Source of the DNA: Cyclobacterium salsum | GTDB taxonomy: Bacteria; Bacteroidota; Bacteroidia; Cytophagales; Cyclobacteriaceae | Direction of reading: 5' to 3' | Assembly (NCBI RefSeq): GCF_010119245.1 | Contig: NZ_WNKG01000006.1 | Location: 124,001 to 188,000, forward strand | Length of the DNA: 64,000 bases | Part shown: piece by piece, positions 9,492 to 17,949 of the stretch | How positions within the stretch are numbered: the first letter of the stretch is position 1 | Layout of the letters: every line of letters begins with the position of its first letter | The notes under the pieces: model-generated | Databases searched by the model: none | The model's input: only the letters and a program-made list of their open reading frames with translations | Told to the model about the DNA's origin: nothing | Translations under genes and position numbers: made by a program

Positions 9492-12236
9492 ATGGATATT
9501 GACCAACATTATCCTTACCACAGCTTAGAAAAAGAAGAAGTTATCAAAAAGTTGAAGTCGGAGGAGAAGGGACTTTCTTCCGAAGAAGCAAGGCAGCGCC
9601 TGGACCAATTCGGTGAAAATAAATTACCGGACAAAGGGGGCATAAATCCGTTTCTCTTATTTATCAAACAATTCAAGGATTTCCTTATCCTCATACTTTT
9701 TATAGCAGCGGGGATTGCATTTTGGGCCGATCAAATGGCTGATGTGTATATTATTTTAGCAGTCATCCTGTTTAATGCCATCATGGGTTTTACCCAGGAA
9801 TATAAAGCGGAGAAGGCCGTCCAGGCCATAAAAAGCCTCGAACAAAAATCCGCCATTGTTATCCGGGATGGACAGGAAGAAAAAATTCCCGCCGAAAAAG
9901 TGGTGCCTGGAGACCTGATGGTTTTAAAGGAGGGGAATACCGTTCCTGCCGATGGCCGGTTGCTGGAAGTGAAAGAGCTGAGGACAGCGGAAGCTTCACT
10001 GACAGGAGAATCCATGCCGATAGATAAAGAAACAGTGCCTGCGGAAGAGGGCGCACCTATAGGCGATAGGGTCAATATGGTGTGGAAAAGCACCAACGTT
10101 GTGAAGGGAAGAGGAAAGGCTGTGGTCACCGCCACCGGAAACCATACCGAAATCGGTAAAATTGCCCAATCCATGGATCAAATGGAAATGCAGGATTCCA
10201 ACTTTCGGAAGAAAACGAATTTATTGGGCAAACAAATGGCAGGTATTGCCATTATTACGTCCGCTGTTGTCTTCTCCCTGGGATATTGGTTTAGGGACTA
10301 TGAATTTCAGGAAACCTTACTGGTAACCATAGCGGTTCTGGTGTCCATAATTCCAGAAGGATTGCCAGCCGTAATTTCTATTGTCCTGGCCATTGGGGCA
10401 AACCGAATGGCCAAACAAAATGTCATCATCCGTGAATTTACAGCTACAGAAATGATGGGATCCGTATCCACCATCCTTACCGACAAGACCGGAACCTTGA
10501 CCCAAAGTATCCTAGTCGTCAAGCGATTATTTTCCGGTAGTGGCAAAGAAGTAGGTGTTTCCGGTACGGGTTATGAATCAAAGGGAGATTTTAAGGTCAA
10601 TGACGAAGATTTGGATCTCGAAAACAGCCCGGTTGAAAAAAAACTCTTTGCCATAGCAGCATATTGTAATGATGCCAGACTAAAAGAGGAGGATAGGCAG
10701 CGACAGGATGGTCAAGGTGAAAAAGAAAGTGAGGAGGGATCGGAATGTAATGAAGCTGAGCAGGCAGAAGGAGATCCCAATGAAGTGGCCATGTTGGTAG
10801 TAGGTGCCAAAGCAAAAATCAAATCCTTATCTCCTTTTGATCAATACAAAAAACGGGATGACCTGGCATTTAATTCAGAAAAGAAATTCAGGGCATCCCT
10901 GGTGGATACGGAGGATGGCCCGGAAATATTTGTAATAGGAGCTCCGGAACGTTTATTGGAATTGAGCGCGGAGTACCTTACTTCAGATGGCAGCAAACAA
11001 CTGGATGATGATAAGAGAAAGGAAATCCAGGAAAAAATGGATGAATACGCCAAGGATGCCATGCGGGTACTTGCCTTGGGATATAAAAAAGCCAAAGGTA
11101 AAAACGAAATTGTGGCAGACGATGTGGAAAATTTGACCTGGGTAGGGATAACAGGCATCATTGATCCTCCCAGAGACGGCGTTCGGGAGTCTATTCAAGA
11201 ATGCAGGACAGCAGGGATACGGGTAATCATGGTAACCGGAGACCATAAAATAACAGCTGCTGCCATCGCCAGGGAGGTGGGGATTTTAGATGAAGAAACC
11301 GAGGATACTGCTTTGACGACCCAGGAATTGGATGTGGAGGATGATCAATTTGATGAATACCTGCAAAACGTAAATGTCTTTGCCAGGATGAACCCCGATA
11401 CCAAACTCAGGATTGCGGAAAGACTTCAGGCAAAGGATACGCTGATCGCCATGACCGGGGACGGCGTCAATGATGCTCCTGCACTTAAGCGTGCAGATGT
11501 GGGAATCTCCATGGGAATCAGGGGTACCGATGTGGCCAGAGATGCTTCGGAGATTGTTTTGCAGGATGACAATTTTAAAAGCATCGTAAGTGCCATACGG
11601 GAAGGTAGGATTGTCTTTAACAATGTTCGGATCACAAGTTATTTTCTTTTGACCACCAACTTTGCTTTTGGTTTGGCTTTTATCATCAGCATGGCATTGG
11701 GTTTTCCTTTGTTGTTAACGGCTGTTCAGGTGCTGTACGTCAATCTGGTCACAGCAGGGATTGTAGATGTGGCATTGGCCACTGAACCCGGGCATGGGGA
11801 TATCATGAAACAAGCCCCGGTGAAGAAGAGCGAAAAAATTCTAAAAGGGGATATTGTTCCTTTCCTCTTTTTGGTTTCAGCGGTAATTGTGGCGCTGACC
11901 CTCCTCTCTTTTCAATTTTACCTTTCTGAGGGAGAGCAAATGGCCAGAACGGCTGCTTTTGTTGCCGTTTCAATGACACAGATTTTCAATGTATTCAACT
12001 TGCGGTCTCTCCGGTTATCCGTTTTTGAAATAGGGTTATTTACCAATCGATGGGTGAATTTTGCATTCTTGGGAGCGGTATTGCTCCAGTTGTTGGTGAT
12101 AAAAGTTCCCTTCTTAAGGGAGCTGATGGGATTTGAAAATTTACCTTGGGCAGACCTATTGTTGATTACCATTGCTTCCGCTGCCATCGTTGTGGCCGGG
12201 GAATTGTATAAATATGTAAGATTCAGGAAAAATTAG
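9492..12236 (+). CDS. P-type cation-transporting ATPase with atypical ion site
   Basis: A 914-residue P2-type pump with D331 as the phosphorylated Asp in DKTGTLT, TGES in the actuator domain, PEGLPA in TM4 and TGDGVNDAP in the P-domain. It is related to the earlier pump in this window but is not a recent duplicate. The TM5 Glu of SERCA is replaced by Phe (TTNFAFG, about 721-727), and the TM6 site reads VNLVTAGIVD, so the SERCA D800 position is A755, with an Asp four residues later at 759. Ion selectivity probably differs from Ca2+ pumps. A polar, acidic, Gln/Glu-rich insertion sits at about 398-428. It is 34 bases after ppsA and 6 bases before the dehydrogenase gene, so surely cotranscribed with the latter. 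Confidence 0.92.
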   Translation: MDIDQHYPYHSLEKEEVIKKLKSEEKGLSSEEARQRLDQFGENKLPDKGGINPFLLFIKQFKDFLILILFIAAGIAFWADQMADVYIILAVILFNAIMGFTQEYKAEKAVQAIKSLEQKSAIVIRDGQEEKIPAEKVVPGDLMVLKEGNTVPADGRLLEVKELRTAEASLTGESMPIDKETVPAEEGAPIGDRVNMVWKSTNVVKGRGKAVVTATGNHTEIGKIAQSMDQMEMQDSNFRKKTNLLGKQMAGIAIITSAVVFSLGYWFRDYEFQETLLVTIAVLVSIIPEGLPAVISIVLAIGANRMAKQNVIIREFTATEMMGSVSTILTDKTGTLTQSILVVKRLFSGSGKEVGVSGTGYESKGDFKVNDEDLDLENSPVEKKLFAIAAYCNDARLKEEDRQRQDGQGEKESEEGSECNEAEQAEGDPNEVAMLVVGAKAKIKSLSPFDQYKKRDDLAFNSEKKFRASLVDTEDGPEIFVIGAPERLLELSAEYLTSDGSKQLDDDKRKEIQEKMDEYAKDAMRVLALGYKKAKGKNEIVADDVENLTWVGITGIIDPPRDGVRESIQECRTAGIRVIMVTGDHKITAAAIAREVGILDEETEDTALTTQELDVEDDQFDEYLQNVNVFARMNPDTKLRIAERLQAKDTLIAMTGDGVNDAPALKRADVGISMGIRGTDVARDASEIVLQDDNFKSIVSAIREGRIVFNNVRITSYFLLTTNFAFGLAFIISMALGFPLLLTAVQVLYVNLVTAGIVDVALATEPGHGDIMKQAPVKKSEKILKGDIVPFLFLVSAVIVALTLLSFQFYLSEGEQMARTAAFVAVSMTQIFNVFNLRSLRLSVFEIGLFTNRWVNFAFLGAVLLQLLVIKVPFLRELMGFENLPWADLLLITIASAAIVVAGELYKYVRFRKN

Positions 12237-12242
12237 AATAAC

Positions 12243-13232
12243 ATGAAAGCTACCGTATACAGCATATCTCCTTATGAAAAACCCTACTTTGACACCAAAG
12301 GAGAAAAGGGAGGTATTTCATTTTTTCTCCATAAGGAACCACTCACGGAAGGGTCCGTCTCCCTGGCCGAAGGCAGTGATGCCATTGTTGTTTTTGCCAA
12401 TGACCAGGTCACCGCCGGGGTTTTGGATAAACTACATGAGTCAGGCGTCAAATTTATAGCTACCCGGTCCATGGGTATGGACCATATTGATTTGGAAAAA
12501 GCCAAAGCACTGGATATTAAGGTTGCCAATGTGCCACATTATTCTCCACATAGTGTGGCCGAACATAGCGTTGCACTGATGCTGGCACTCAATCGCAGGC
12601 TGAACCAGGCCAACCAAAAAGTCAGGAATCATGATTTTGAACTGGATGGCCTCGTAGGCTTTGACATGCATGGCAAAACGGTCGGCTTGCTGGGGGCAGG
12701 TGAAATCGGAGAAGTAAGCGTTAAAATTTTATCTGGATTTGGCTGCAAAATTCTGATTTATGACCTGGAAGAGAATAAGGAATTGATAGATAAATACCAG
12801 GTAAAATATGAAAGTATTGAAGAGGTTTGTAAAAGATCGGACATCATTTCCATCCATGCACCGCTCACCAAGGAAACGAAACACCTTATCGATAAGGAAA
12901 AAATTAACTGGATGAAGAAAGGAGTGATGCTGATCAATACGGCGAGGGGAGCCATTTGTGAAACAGAAGCCTTGATAGATGGGCTCAAGGAAGGGAAGAT
13001 CGGGTATTTGGGCATGGATGTCTATGAACATGAAAAAGGCCTGTTTTTTGAGGACCATAGTAATGATGTCGTTCAGGATGATTTGTTTATACGCCTTTTG
13101 GGATTCAAAAATGTATTGATTACCGCTCATCAGGCATTTCTTACCCATGAGGCAATAAAAGAAAACATGGAGACGACCATTCAAAATCTTAACGATTGGG
13201 CGAAAGGAAAGAAAGCCATGCATGAGCAATAA
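12243..13232 (+). CDS. ldhA: D-lactate dehydrogenase-type 2-hydroxyacid dehydrogenase
   Basis: A 329-residue NAD-dependent D-2-hydroxyacid dehydrogenase of the LdhA group. It has the split catalytic domain, a Rossmann motif GLLGAGEIGE near 141-150, catalytic Arg in NTARGA near 237, Glu in MDVYEHE and His in ITAHQAFLT near 297. AHQAFLT and the VPHYSPHSVAEH segment are typical of D-lactate dehydrogenase rather than of glycerate or phosphoglycerate dehydrogenases. It would interconvert pyruvate and D-lactate in the cytoplasm. It lies 6 bases after the pump gene. With PEP synthase in the same unit, both producing and consuming reactions around pyruvate are encoded together. Confidence 0.9.
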   Translation: MKATVYSISPYEKPYFDTKGEKGGISFFLHKEPLTEGSVSLAEGSDAIVVFANDQVTAGVLDKLHESGVKFIATRSMGMDHIDLEKAKALDIKVANVPHYSPHSVAEHSVALMLALNRRLNQANQKVRNHDFELDGLVGFDMHGKTVGLLGAGEIGEVSVKILSGFGCKILIYDLEENKELIDKYQVKYESIEEVCKRSDIISIHAPLTKETKHLIDKEKINWMKKGVMLINTARGAICETEALIDGLKEGKIGYLGMDVYEHEKGLFFEDHSNDVVQDDLFIRLLGFKNVLITAHQAFLTHEAIKENMETTIQNLNDWAKGKKAMHEQ

Positions 13233-13280
13233 GAGCCCTTTTTCCTACTTAAATCGGAGGTAACCGTAAAATAGATAGGT

Positions 13281-13907
13281 ATGAATACTACATGGAGGCA
13301 AATGGTAGATGACCAACTGAAGAAAAGAGGTATCAATGATCCGCTGGTAATCAAAGCCATGTCAAAGGTGGATCGGAAAGATTTTGTTCCTATAAAATAC
13401 CAACGTATGGCCTATGAAGACCGGCCGTTACCGATTGGCAATAACCAAACCATCAGCCAACCCTACATGGTAGCCTATATGGCCCAGGCCCTGGGTCTTC
13501 AGGAAGATGATGTCCTATTGGAAATTGGTACGGGATGTGGGTACAATGCAGCCATTTTATCTCAACTAGTCACTCATGTTTATAGCCTGGAAATCATTGA
13601 GGGGCTGGTACCCTTTGCCGAGAAAAATTTAAGCCGGGCGGAAATCAATAATGTTTCCATCCGTTGCGGGGATGGCAAGGAAGGTTGGGCTGATAAAGGA
13701 CCTTTTGATGCGGTCATGCTGACAGCAGCAGCGGATGAAATTCCAAAAACACTAAAAGCGCAATTAAAACCTGGCGGCAGGTTGATTGCACCGGTGGGAA
13801 AAATCTCCCAGCGACTTATCCTACTGGAAAAAACCGGTCAGGACCAGTTTCGGGAAGAAGAGCGTATCCCTGTACAGTTTGTGCCCATGACGGGAGGATC
13901 AAATTGA
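13281..13907 (+). CDS. pcm: Protein-L-isoaspartate O-methyltransferase
   Basis: A 208-residue SAM-dependent methyltransferase that repairs isoaspartyl residues in aged proteins. SAM motif I is LLEIGTGCGYNAAIL near 80. The upstream family motif is present as GNNQTISQPYMVAYM near 53-68 and the later GGRLIAPVG is present near 167. Length matches the family. It is 48 bases after ldhA and ends the plus-strand cluster, adding a long-term-survival function to it. Family assignment is secure. Confidence 0.95.
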   Translation: MNTTWRQMVDDQLKKRGINDPLVIKAMSKVDRKDFVPIKYQRMAYEDRPLPIGNNQTISQPYMVAYMAQALGLQEDDVLLEIGTGCGYNAAILSQLVTHVYSLEIIEGLVPFAEKNLSRAEINNVSIRCGDGKEGWADKGPFDAVMLTAAADEIPKTLKAQLKPGGRLIAPVGKISQRLILLEKTGQDQFREEERIPVQFVPMTGGSN

Positions 13908-14115
13908 AGCGGCAATTGAAGTAAATTAAATCTATAAAATCTGTAAAGTCGGAAACCATCATGGAGGCGGCAGCGCTTTTTTATGGGCAGCGCAACTCAC
14001 TTAGCCAAACCGTAGCTTGAAAATGGTATTTGTCGCTCATTAGTAAATGTGGAGAGGATCTGCCAGCACTGAGGATAACCAGGATAAATTTACGGTACCC
14101 AATTTAGCCCATGCC
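13908..14115. other. Convergent intergenic gap, no gene seen
   Basis: The 208 bases between pcm and the convergent Nramp-like gene hold no tRNA and no ORF above about 20 codons. The 8-mer GGCAGCGC occurs twice near 13970-13995. I see no clear terminator. Confidence 0.4.
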
Positions 14116-15366
14116 TTAGAAGAACAAAAAATAAAACCCCATCCCCAATGAAAACAAGGTAAGGAAGCCAATGCCGACGACAGCTAAAACCTGCATGGCC
14201 CGGCCTGGCCGTTGACTTGCTAACAGTTGCTCACTGAAAACCAGCCGGTAATTAAGAAAGGCAATGAGGGGTGCTATCAAAAAGGAGATGGTGGTGGCCA
14301 GGTTAATCAGCTCGGTAAAGGAGGTCATAAAAAAGCGGATGGTGCCAAATCCACCCAAGCCGATCAGACTGATCCAAAAAAGGTATTGTTGCCTGCTTTC
14401 GGGTTTGTTTCGCAATACCGCTACCGCTCTTACCGTGGACCGGGCGTAGCCGTCCATCACGCCGATACAGGTTCCAAGCATGATGGTAAATCCGGCTGCT
14501 GCGATGATAGGAAAAGTCCAGTCCCCTAAATTGCTGGCGTACAGACGTACCACTCCCGATGCAAAGCCAACGTTATTGTTGGGCAATGTTTGATCGGTTC
14601 CGTAGAGTAGGAAAGCTCCCAAAACAACGAAGCACAGGGAGAGCCCAGCAGAGATCCAGTAGCCCAGGTTAAATTCAAAAACCGTTTCGTTTACGCTTGG
14701 CTGGTAGCCACTTTGCTTTATTCTTTCGGTGGTCCACAGGCTGTTCCAGGTGGAGGAGTCGATGGCAGAAGGCATCCAACCCATCAGACCGATTATAAAT
14801 GGGAGGGTTGCCGGACGGACCAGTGTTTGCAACGGCTGCCAAACCAAGGGCGCTTCCGGCCCCCTGAACAGGGCTATAAAAAATGCCAGCAGGGTGCTGA
14901 GCAACATAAAGGTCCCGATGACTTTGATCCCTGCATCCAACACGGCATATCTACCCAGCGCCAGAAAGGAAAAGGTAAACGCAAATAAAGCCAGGGACGG
15001 GAGGTAATAGTAAGCGGCGGGCAATTCAATCCCAAAGAGAAATTGTAAAAAGCCTGCGGCCACAAAAGTGACGGCAGCGTTTACAAAGAACATGGAAAGC
15101 AAATTAATGACCAAATACAACTTAAGGTACGCTGAATGGAGCAACTGATACCCATCGATCAACGAACGGCCGGTAGCGGAGGCGTAGCGGGAGCCAAATT
15201 CAAAAAAAGGCCATTTAAATAGGTTAGCGGCAAGTATGAACACCAGCAGTCCAAAACCATATTCGGCCCCGGCCCGGGTACTCTGCACCAAATGCGATAC
15301 CCCAATAGCGGTGCTCGCAAATAGAATCCCCGGTCCCAGGGTTTTGAAAAAGGCGCCTCTTTTCAA
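14116..15366 (-). CDS. Nramp-family-like transporter lacking the DPGN metal motif
   Basis: A 416-residue integral membrane protein with about 11 hydrophobic segments and clear Nramp-fold similarity: PGILFASTAIGVSHLVQS followed by AGAEYGFGLL aligns with TM1 of metal transporters. The signature DPGN, which supplies metal ligands, is replaced by roughly VSHL near residue 25. TM6 reads MGWMPSAID in place of the usual MPH segment. Transport of Mn2+/Fe2+ in the known way is therefore doubtful and substrate is unknown. The only start fitting the family is a TTG at 15366, five bases after the stop of the upstream Ldh2-type gene, which suggests translational coupling. Confidence 0.8.
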   Translation of the reverse strand: MKRGAFFKTLGPGILFASTAIGVSHLVQSTRAGAEYGFGLLVFILAANLFKWPFFEFGSRYASATGRSLIDGYQLLHSAYLKLYLVINLLSMFFVNAAVTFVAAGFLQFLFGIELPAAYYYLPSLALFAFTFSFLALGRYAVLDAGIKVIGTFMLLSTLLAFFIALFRGPEAPLVWQPLQTLVRPATLPFIIGLMGWMPSAIDSSTWNSLWTTERIKQSGYQPSVNETVFEFNLGYWISAGLSLCFVVLGAFLLYGTDQTLPNNNVGFASGVVRLYASNLGDWTFPIIAAAGFTIMLGTCIGVMDGYARSTVRAVAVLRNKPESRQQYLFWISLIGLGGFGTIRFFMTSFTELINLATTISFLIAPLIAFLNYRLVFSEQLLASQRPGRAMQVLAVVGIGFLTLFSLGMGFYFLFF

Positions 15367-15370
15367 ATGC

Positions 15371-16453
15371 CTAGTCGTTTGGTTTCCAGGATACCCCTAG
15401 TTTGTCACCCAGGGCTTTGAGATCTTCAATGACAGGATCTAGTAGTGGAATTCCATGTTGCCTGCGTTCTGCCTCTAACTCCCTCTCCGGATCCCCGGGA
15501 ATCAATACCCTTTGCTGTCCTTTCACCGGTTCCGCTTCCCTAAAGCGTCCGATCCATTGATCCATGTGTTTTTTAAATTCATCTGCAGGTCGGAATGCAT
15601 CGACGCTCATGGCACCGAAGAAATGCCCCAATCCTTCTCCTACGGGATTGGGATGTGGTTCCAGAAAAGCGACAAAGGGAGGAACCCAGGGGCCATAATT
15701 GGCCCCGGAGAGCACAGCGGAGAAAATATCTACCACCGATCCCAGCCCATATCCCTTATGGGAGCCATGTTCCCGATCGCCACCCAATGGCAATAAAGCA
15801 CCCCCATCTTTGACCCCAAGTGGACTTGTAGTAGGATTTCCATTCCGATCCTGTATCCAGCCCAGCGGAGCATCCTGTTTTTTTCGCTGCAAAATTTCAA
15901 GTTTCCCGTTGGCAGCGGTGGTGGTGGCCATATCCAAAACGAAAGGAGGTTGATCATTTGCCGGGATAGCCACTGATATGGGGTTGGTACCAAGCATCCG
16001 TTCCTTGGAAAACGTAGGACTCACCAATGGGCTGGCATTGGTAAGGGAAATGCCAATCATATCATGCTTTAACGCTTCCATGGCATGAATACCAGCGATG
16101 CCATAATGGTTGGAATTCTTGACGGAGACCCAGCCGGTTCCGGCTGTTTTAGCCTTATCAATAGCTACCTGCATCGCAAAGGGGGCGACTACCAATCCCA
16201 GTCCGCCATCCCCATCTACTACCGCCGTGCTGGGGGTTTCGTGGACGATGCGTATCTCAGGAACGGCATTGATCCGGTTGGCTTCCCATAGTCGCACGTA
16301 TCCCGACAGTCGGGCTACCCCGTGAGAATCCACGCCTCTTAGGTCTGCGGCCAAAAGCACGCGGGCAGCTGTAGCCGCATCTTTTTCTGGGCAGCCGATT
16401 TTTCGTAGGATTCTTTGGGTGAAATTTTCTAAATGATCAAAACTAAAATTCAT
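15371..16453 (-). CDS. Ldh2/YlbC-type malate/L-lactate/ureidoglycolate dehydrogenase family oxidoreductase
   Basis: A 360-residue NAD(P)-dependent dehydrogenase of the Ldh2 family, unrelated to the Rossmann-fold lactate dehydrogenases. Family hallmarks are ADLRGVDSHGVARL near 51-64, VKNSNHYGIAGIHA near 115 with the catalytic His, GTNPISVAIPA near 155, LDMATTTAANGKLE, and SHKGYGLG near 235. Members reduce or oxidise malate, sulfolactate, ureidoglycolate or delta1-piperideine-2-carboxylate, so substrate cannot be fixed. It is cotranscribed with the Nramp-like transporter, which may move its substrate or product; that is inference from position only. Confidence 0.87.
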   Translation of the reverse strand: MNFSFDHLENFTQRILRKIGCPEKDAATAARVLLAADLRGVDSHGVARLSGYVRLWEANRINAVPEIRIVHETPSTAVVDGDGGLGLVVAPFAMQVAIDKAKTAGTGWVSVKNSNHYGIAGIHAMEALKHDMIGISLTNASPLVSPTFSKERMLGTNPISVAIPANDQPPFVLDMATTTAANGKLEILQRKKQDAPLGWIQDRNGNPTTSPLGVKDGGALLPLGGDREHGSHKGYGLGSVVDIFSAVLSGANYGPWVPPFVAFLEPHPNPVGEGLGHFFGAMSVDAFRPADEFKKHMDQWIGRFREAEPVKGQQRVLIPGDPERELEAERRQHGIPLLDPVIEDLKALGDKLGVSWKPND

Positions 16454-16529
16454 ACCTGCTAGGAATAGGGGTTACTTTTCGGGTGCAAAAATGCAAAAAG
16501 TAATAGGATCTGAGAAATATTGATTCGTT

Positions 16530-17495
16530 TTATTCCAGGCTGTTTACCGTTACTCCCAAGTTACGATCAACTCGTTCCATTATTTCAGCCAGGGCACCTT
16601 CTTTTAAGGAGTAGGTGGAGCAAAGCAAGTCACCACTATCGAGTTGACGAATAATATAGCGAATCAGGCAGGAGGCTACTACGATCATGTCCACTCGCAT
16701 GGGAATCATTCCGGGAATCTGTAAGCGTTCTTCTTTGTTGAGATGGACCAGTCGGTCTGAGATCTCATAAAAAGCTTCCAAGGGCAGCAGGTGCTTATGG
16801 GTGGCCCTGTCTTTAGCGACCTCTTTGGAGGCAAGAAATATATCGGTAAGGGTATCAAAGGTACCAGAGGCACCCACCAATTGCTTTGGCTGAAATTGCC
16901 TAAGGGCGGCAATGAGTGGCTTAAGGTGTTCTGAAAGGTATTCGACCAGGTGGGTTCGATCCTCCTGAGACATGGGGTCCTGGTGGTGAAAGCGGTCCAG
17001 CATGCGCTGCCCACCAATCTCAAAACTCCCTTTCCAGTGGATTTTATGCCTGTTTCCAATGATAAATTCTACCGATCCGCCTCCAATGTCCATCATCAGG
17101 GCATTGGCATCGTCCAGGCATCCGCTCATTCTTATCCCTTTGTAAATCAATTCGGCTTCCCTGGCACCGTCAATTACCTGAATGTGGAAACCGGTTTGCT
17201 GTTGGATTTGCTGTACAAAGTCTTCGCCATTTTCTGCATTCCGAACGGCGCTGGTAGCAAAGGCAAATACATGGTCAATATGCTCCCCATGGATCAAATG
17301 CTTAAAATGATCCAGGGTATGAAGTGCTCGCTTTTGGGCATCGGGAAGAATGAGGTTTTGATTGATTCCTCCCTGTCCTATTTTTACAGGAACCTTTTCC
17401 TTGTAAAGGGTTTCAAATCCCTTTTCATCCAACGCCACCATTAGCAAATGGAAGGTATTGGTACCCATGTCAATGACGGCGGCCTTCTTTTTCAT
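16530..17495 (-). CDS. Ppx/GppA family exopolyphosphatase
   Basis: A Ppx/GppA phosphatase of 321 residues from ATG 17495; a TTG five codons upstream is possible but less likely. It has the actin-like fold motifs: phosphate-1 AVIDMGTNTFHLLM at the start, ATSAVRNAENG near 82, phosphate-2 MMDIGGGSVEFII near 135 and the GASGTFDTL segment near 208. It lacks the C-terminal HD-like domain of long Ppx proteins, as usual in Bacteroidota. Expected activity is hydrolysis of polyphosphate or pppGpp in the cytoplasm. It is 76 bases from the Ldh2 gene on the same strand, so could be read with it. Confidence 0.9.
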   Translation of the reverse strand: MKKKAAVIDMGTNTFHLLMVALDEKGFETLYKEKVPVKIGQGGINQNLILPDAQKRALHTLDHFKHLIHGEHIDHVFAFATSAVRNAENGEDFVQQIQQQTGFHIQVIDGAREAELIYKGIRMSGCLDDANALMMDIGGGSVEFIIGNRHKIHWKGSFEIGGQRMLDRFHHQDPMSQEDRTHLVEYLSEHLKPLIAALRQFQPKQLVGASGTFDTLTDIFLASKEVAKDRATHKHLLPLEAFYEISDRLVHLNKEERLQIPGMIPMRVDMIVVASCLIRYIIRQLDSGDLLCSTYSLKEGALAEIMERVDRNLGVTVNSLE

Positions 17496-17949
17496 GAACC
17501 TGATTTTCAAAAGTTTCTGCGAATATATAAAGTTTATCTAAAAACCTTCCCTCCCAGTGTTTTATATTCAAAAAAATGGTAAAGAAAGCCTGTTTTTTGT
17601 TTTAGAGCCTAACCCCTGTAATAGATAAGCAACGGACAAGGCAGCCTTTCCCCACGGATAAGGGATAATGATACCACTTGTAAATGACGATCCTTCCTGC
17701 CAACCGATCAAGAAAACAAATGCAAAAATACCGGAGGAGGAATGGATCGATGAATGCCGGGCAGGTGACGACAAAACCCCTGAGTCCCCGATTTGATTGC
17801 CCGTTCTGAATAATATTTCATTCCTAAAACCAGATTATTCAGGTACTGGTTTTTTTCAACCCCATCTTATACGTAATTTTATCCCTTTGCTATCCGGAAC
17901 TCCGGATCTTGCAAGTGCAATCATTCAATTGCTGTTGAAAAAATATACT
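17496..17949. other. Divergent intergenic region before M42 peptidase gene
   Basis: This 454-base gap lies between divergent ppx and M42 peptidase genes. No tRNA or convincing gene is seen. A 68-codon minus-strand frame (17568-17774) has no recognisable content. It contains a hairpin with T-run at 17826-17856, annotated separately. Confidence 0.5.
17826..17856 (+). terminator. Terminator-like hairpin in the leader of the M42 peptidase gene
   Basis: An 8-bp stem AAAACCAG / CTGGTTTT (17826-17833 with 17846-17853), a 12-base loop and a run of T residues to 17856 form an intrinsic-terminator shape on the plus strand. No plus-strand gene precedes it within the gap, so it lies in what should be leader DNA of the peptidase gene. 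It may be an attenuator or chance. Confidence 0.45.

Noticed and set aside
13970-13995. Repeated GGCAGCGC in the pcm/Nramp gap
   Set aside because: Two 8-base copies in a short stretch are within chance and do not form a stem.
16950-17444. 164-codon plus-strand frame opposite the ppx gene
   Set aside because: It is fully antisense to a well-conserved gene and has no domain of its own.
17568-17774. 68-codon minus-strand frame in the ppx/M42 gap
   Set aside because: Its composition and lack of any recognisable motif, RBS or promoter make it look like noncoding sequence.
17797-17949. 51-residue N-terminal extension of the M42 peptidase
   Set aside because: It begins at TTG, lacks family similarity and contains the terminator-like hairpin; ATG 17950 fits the family start.
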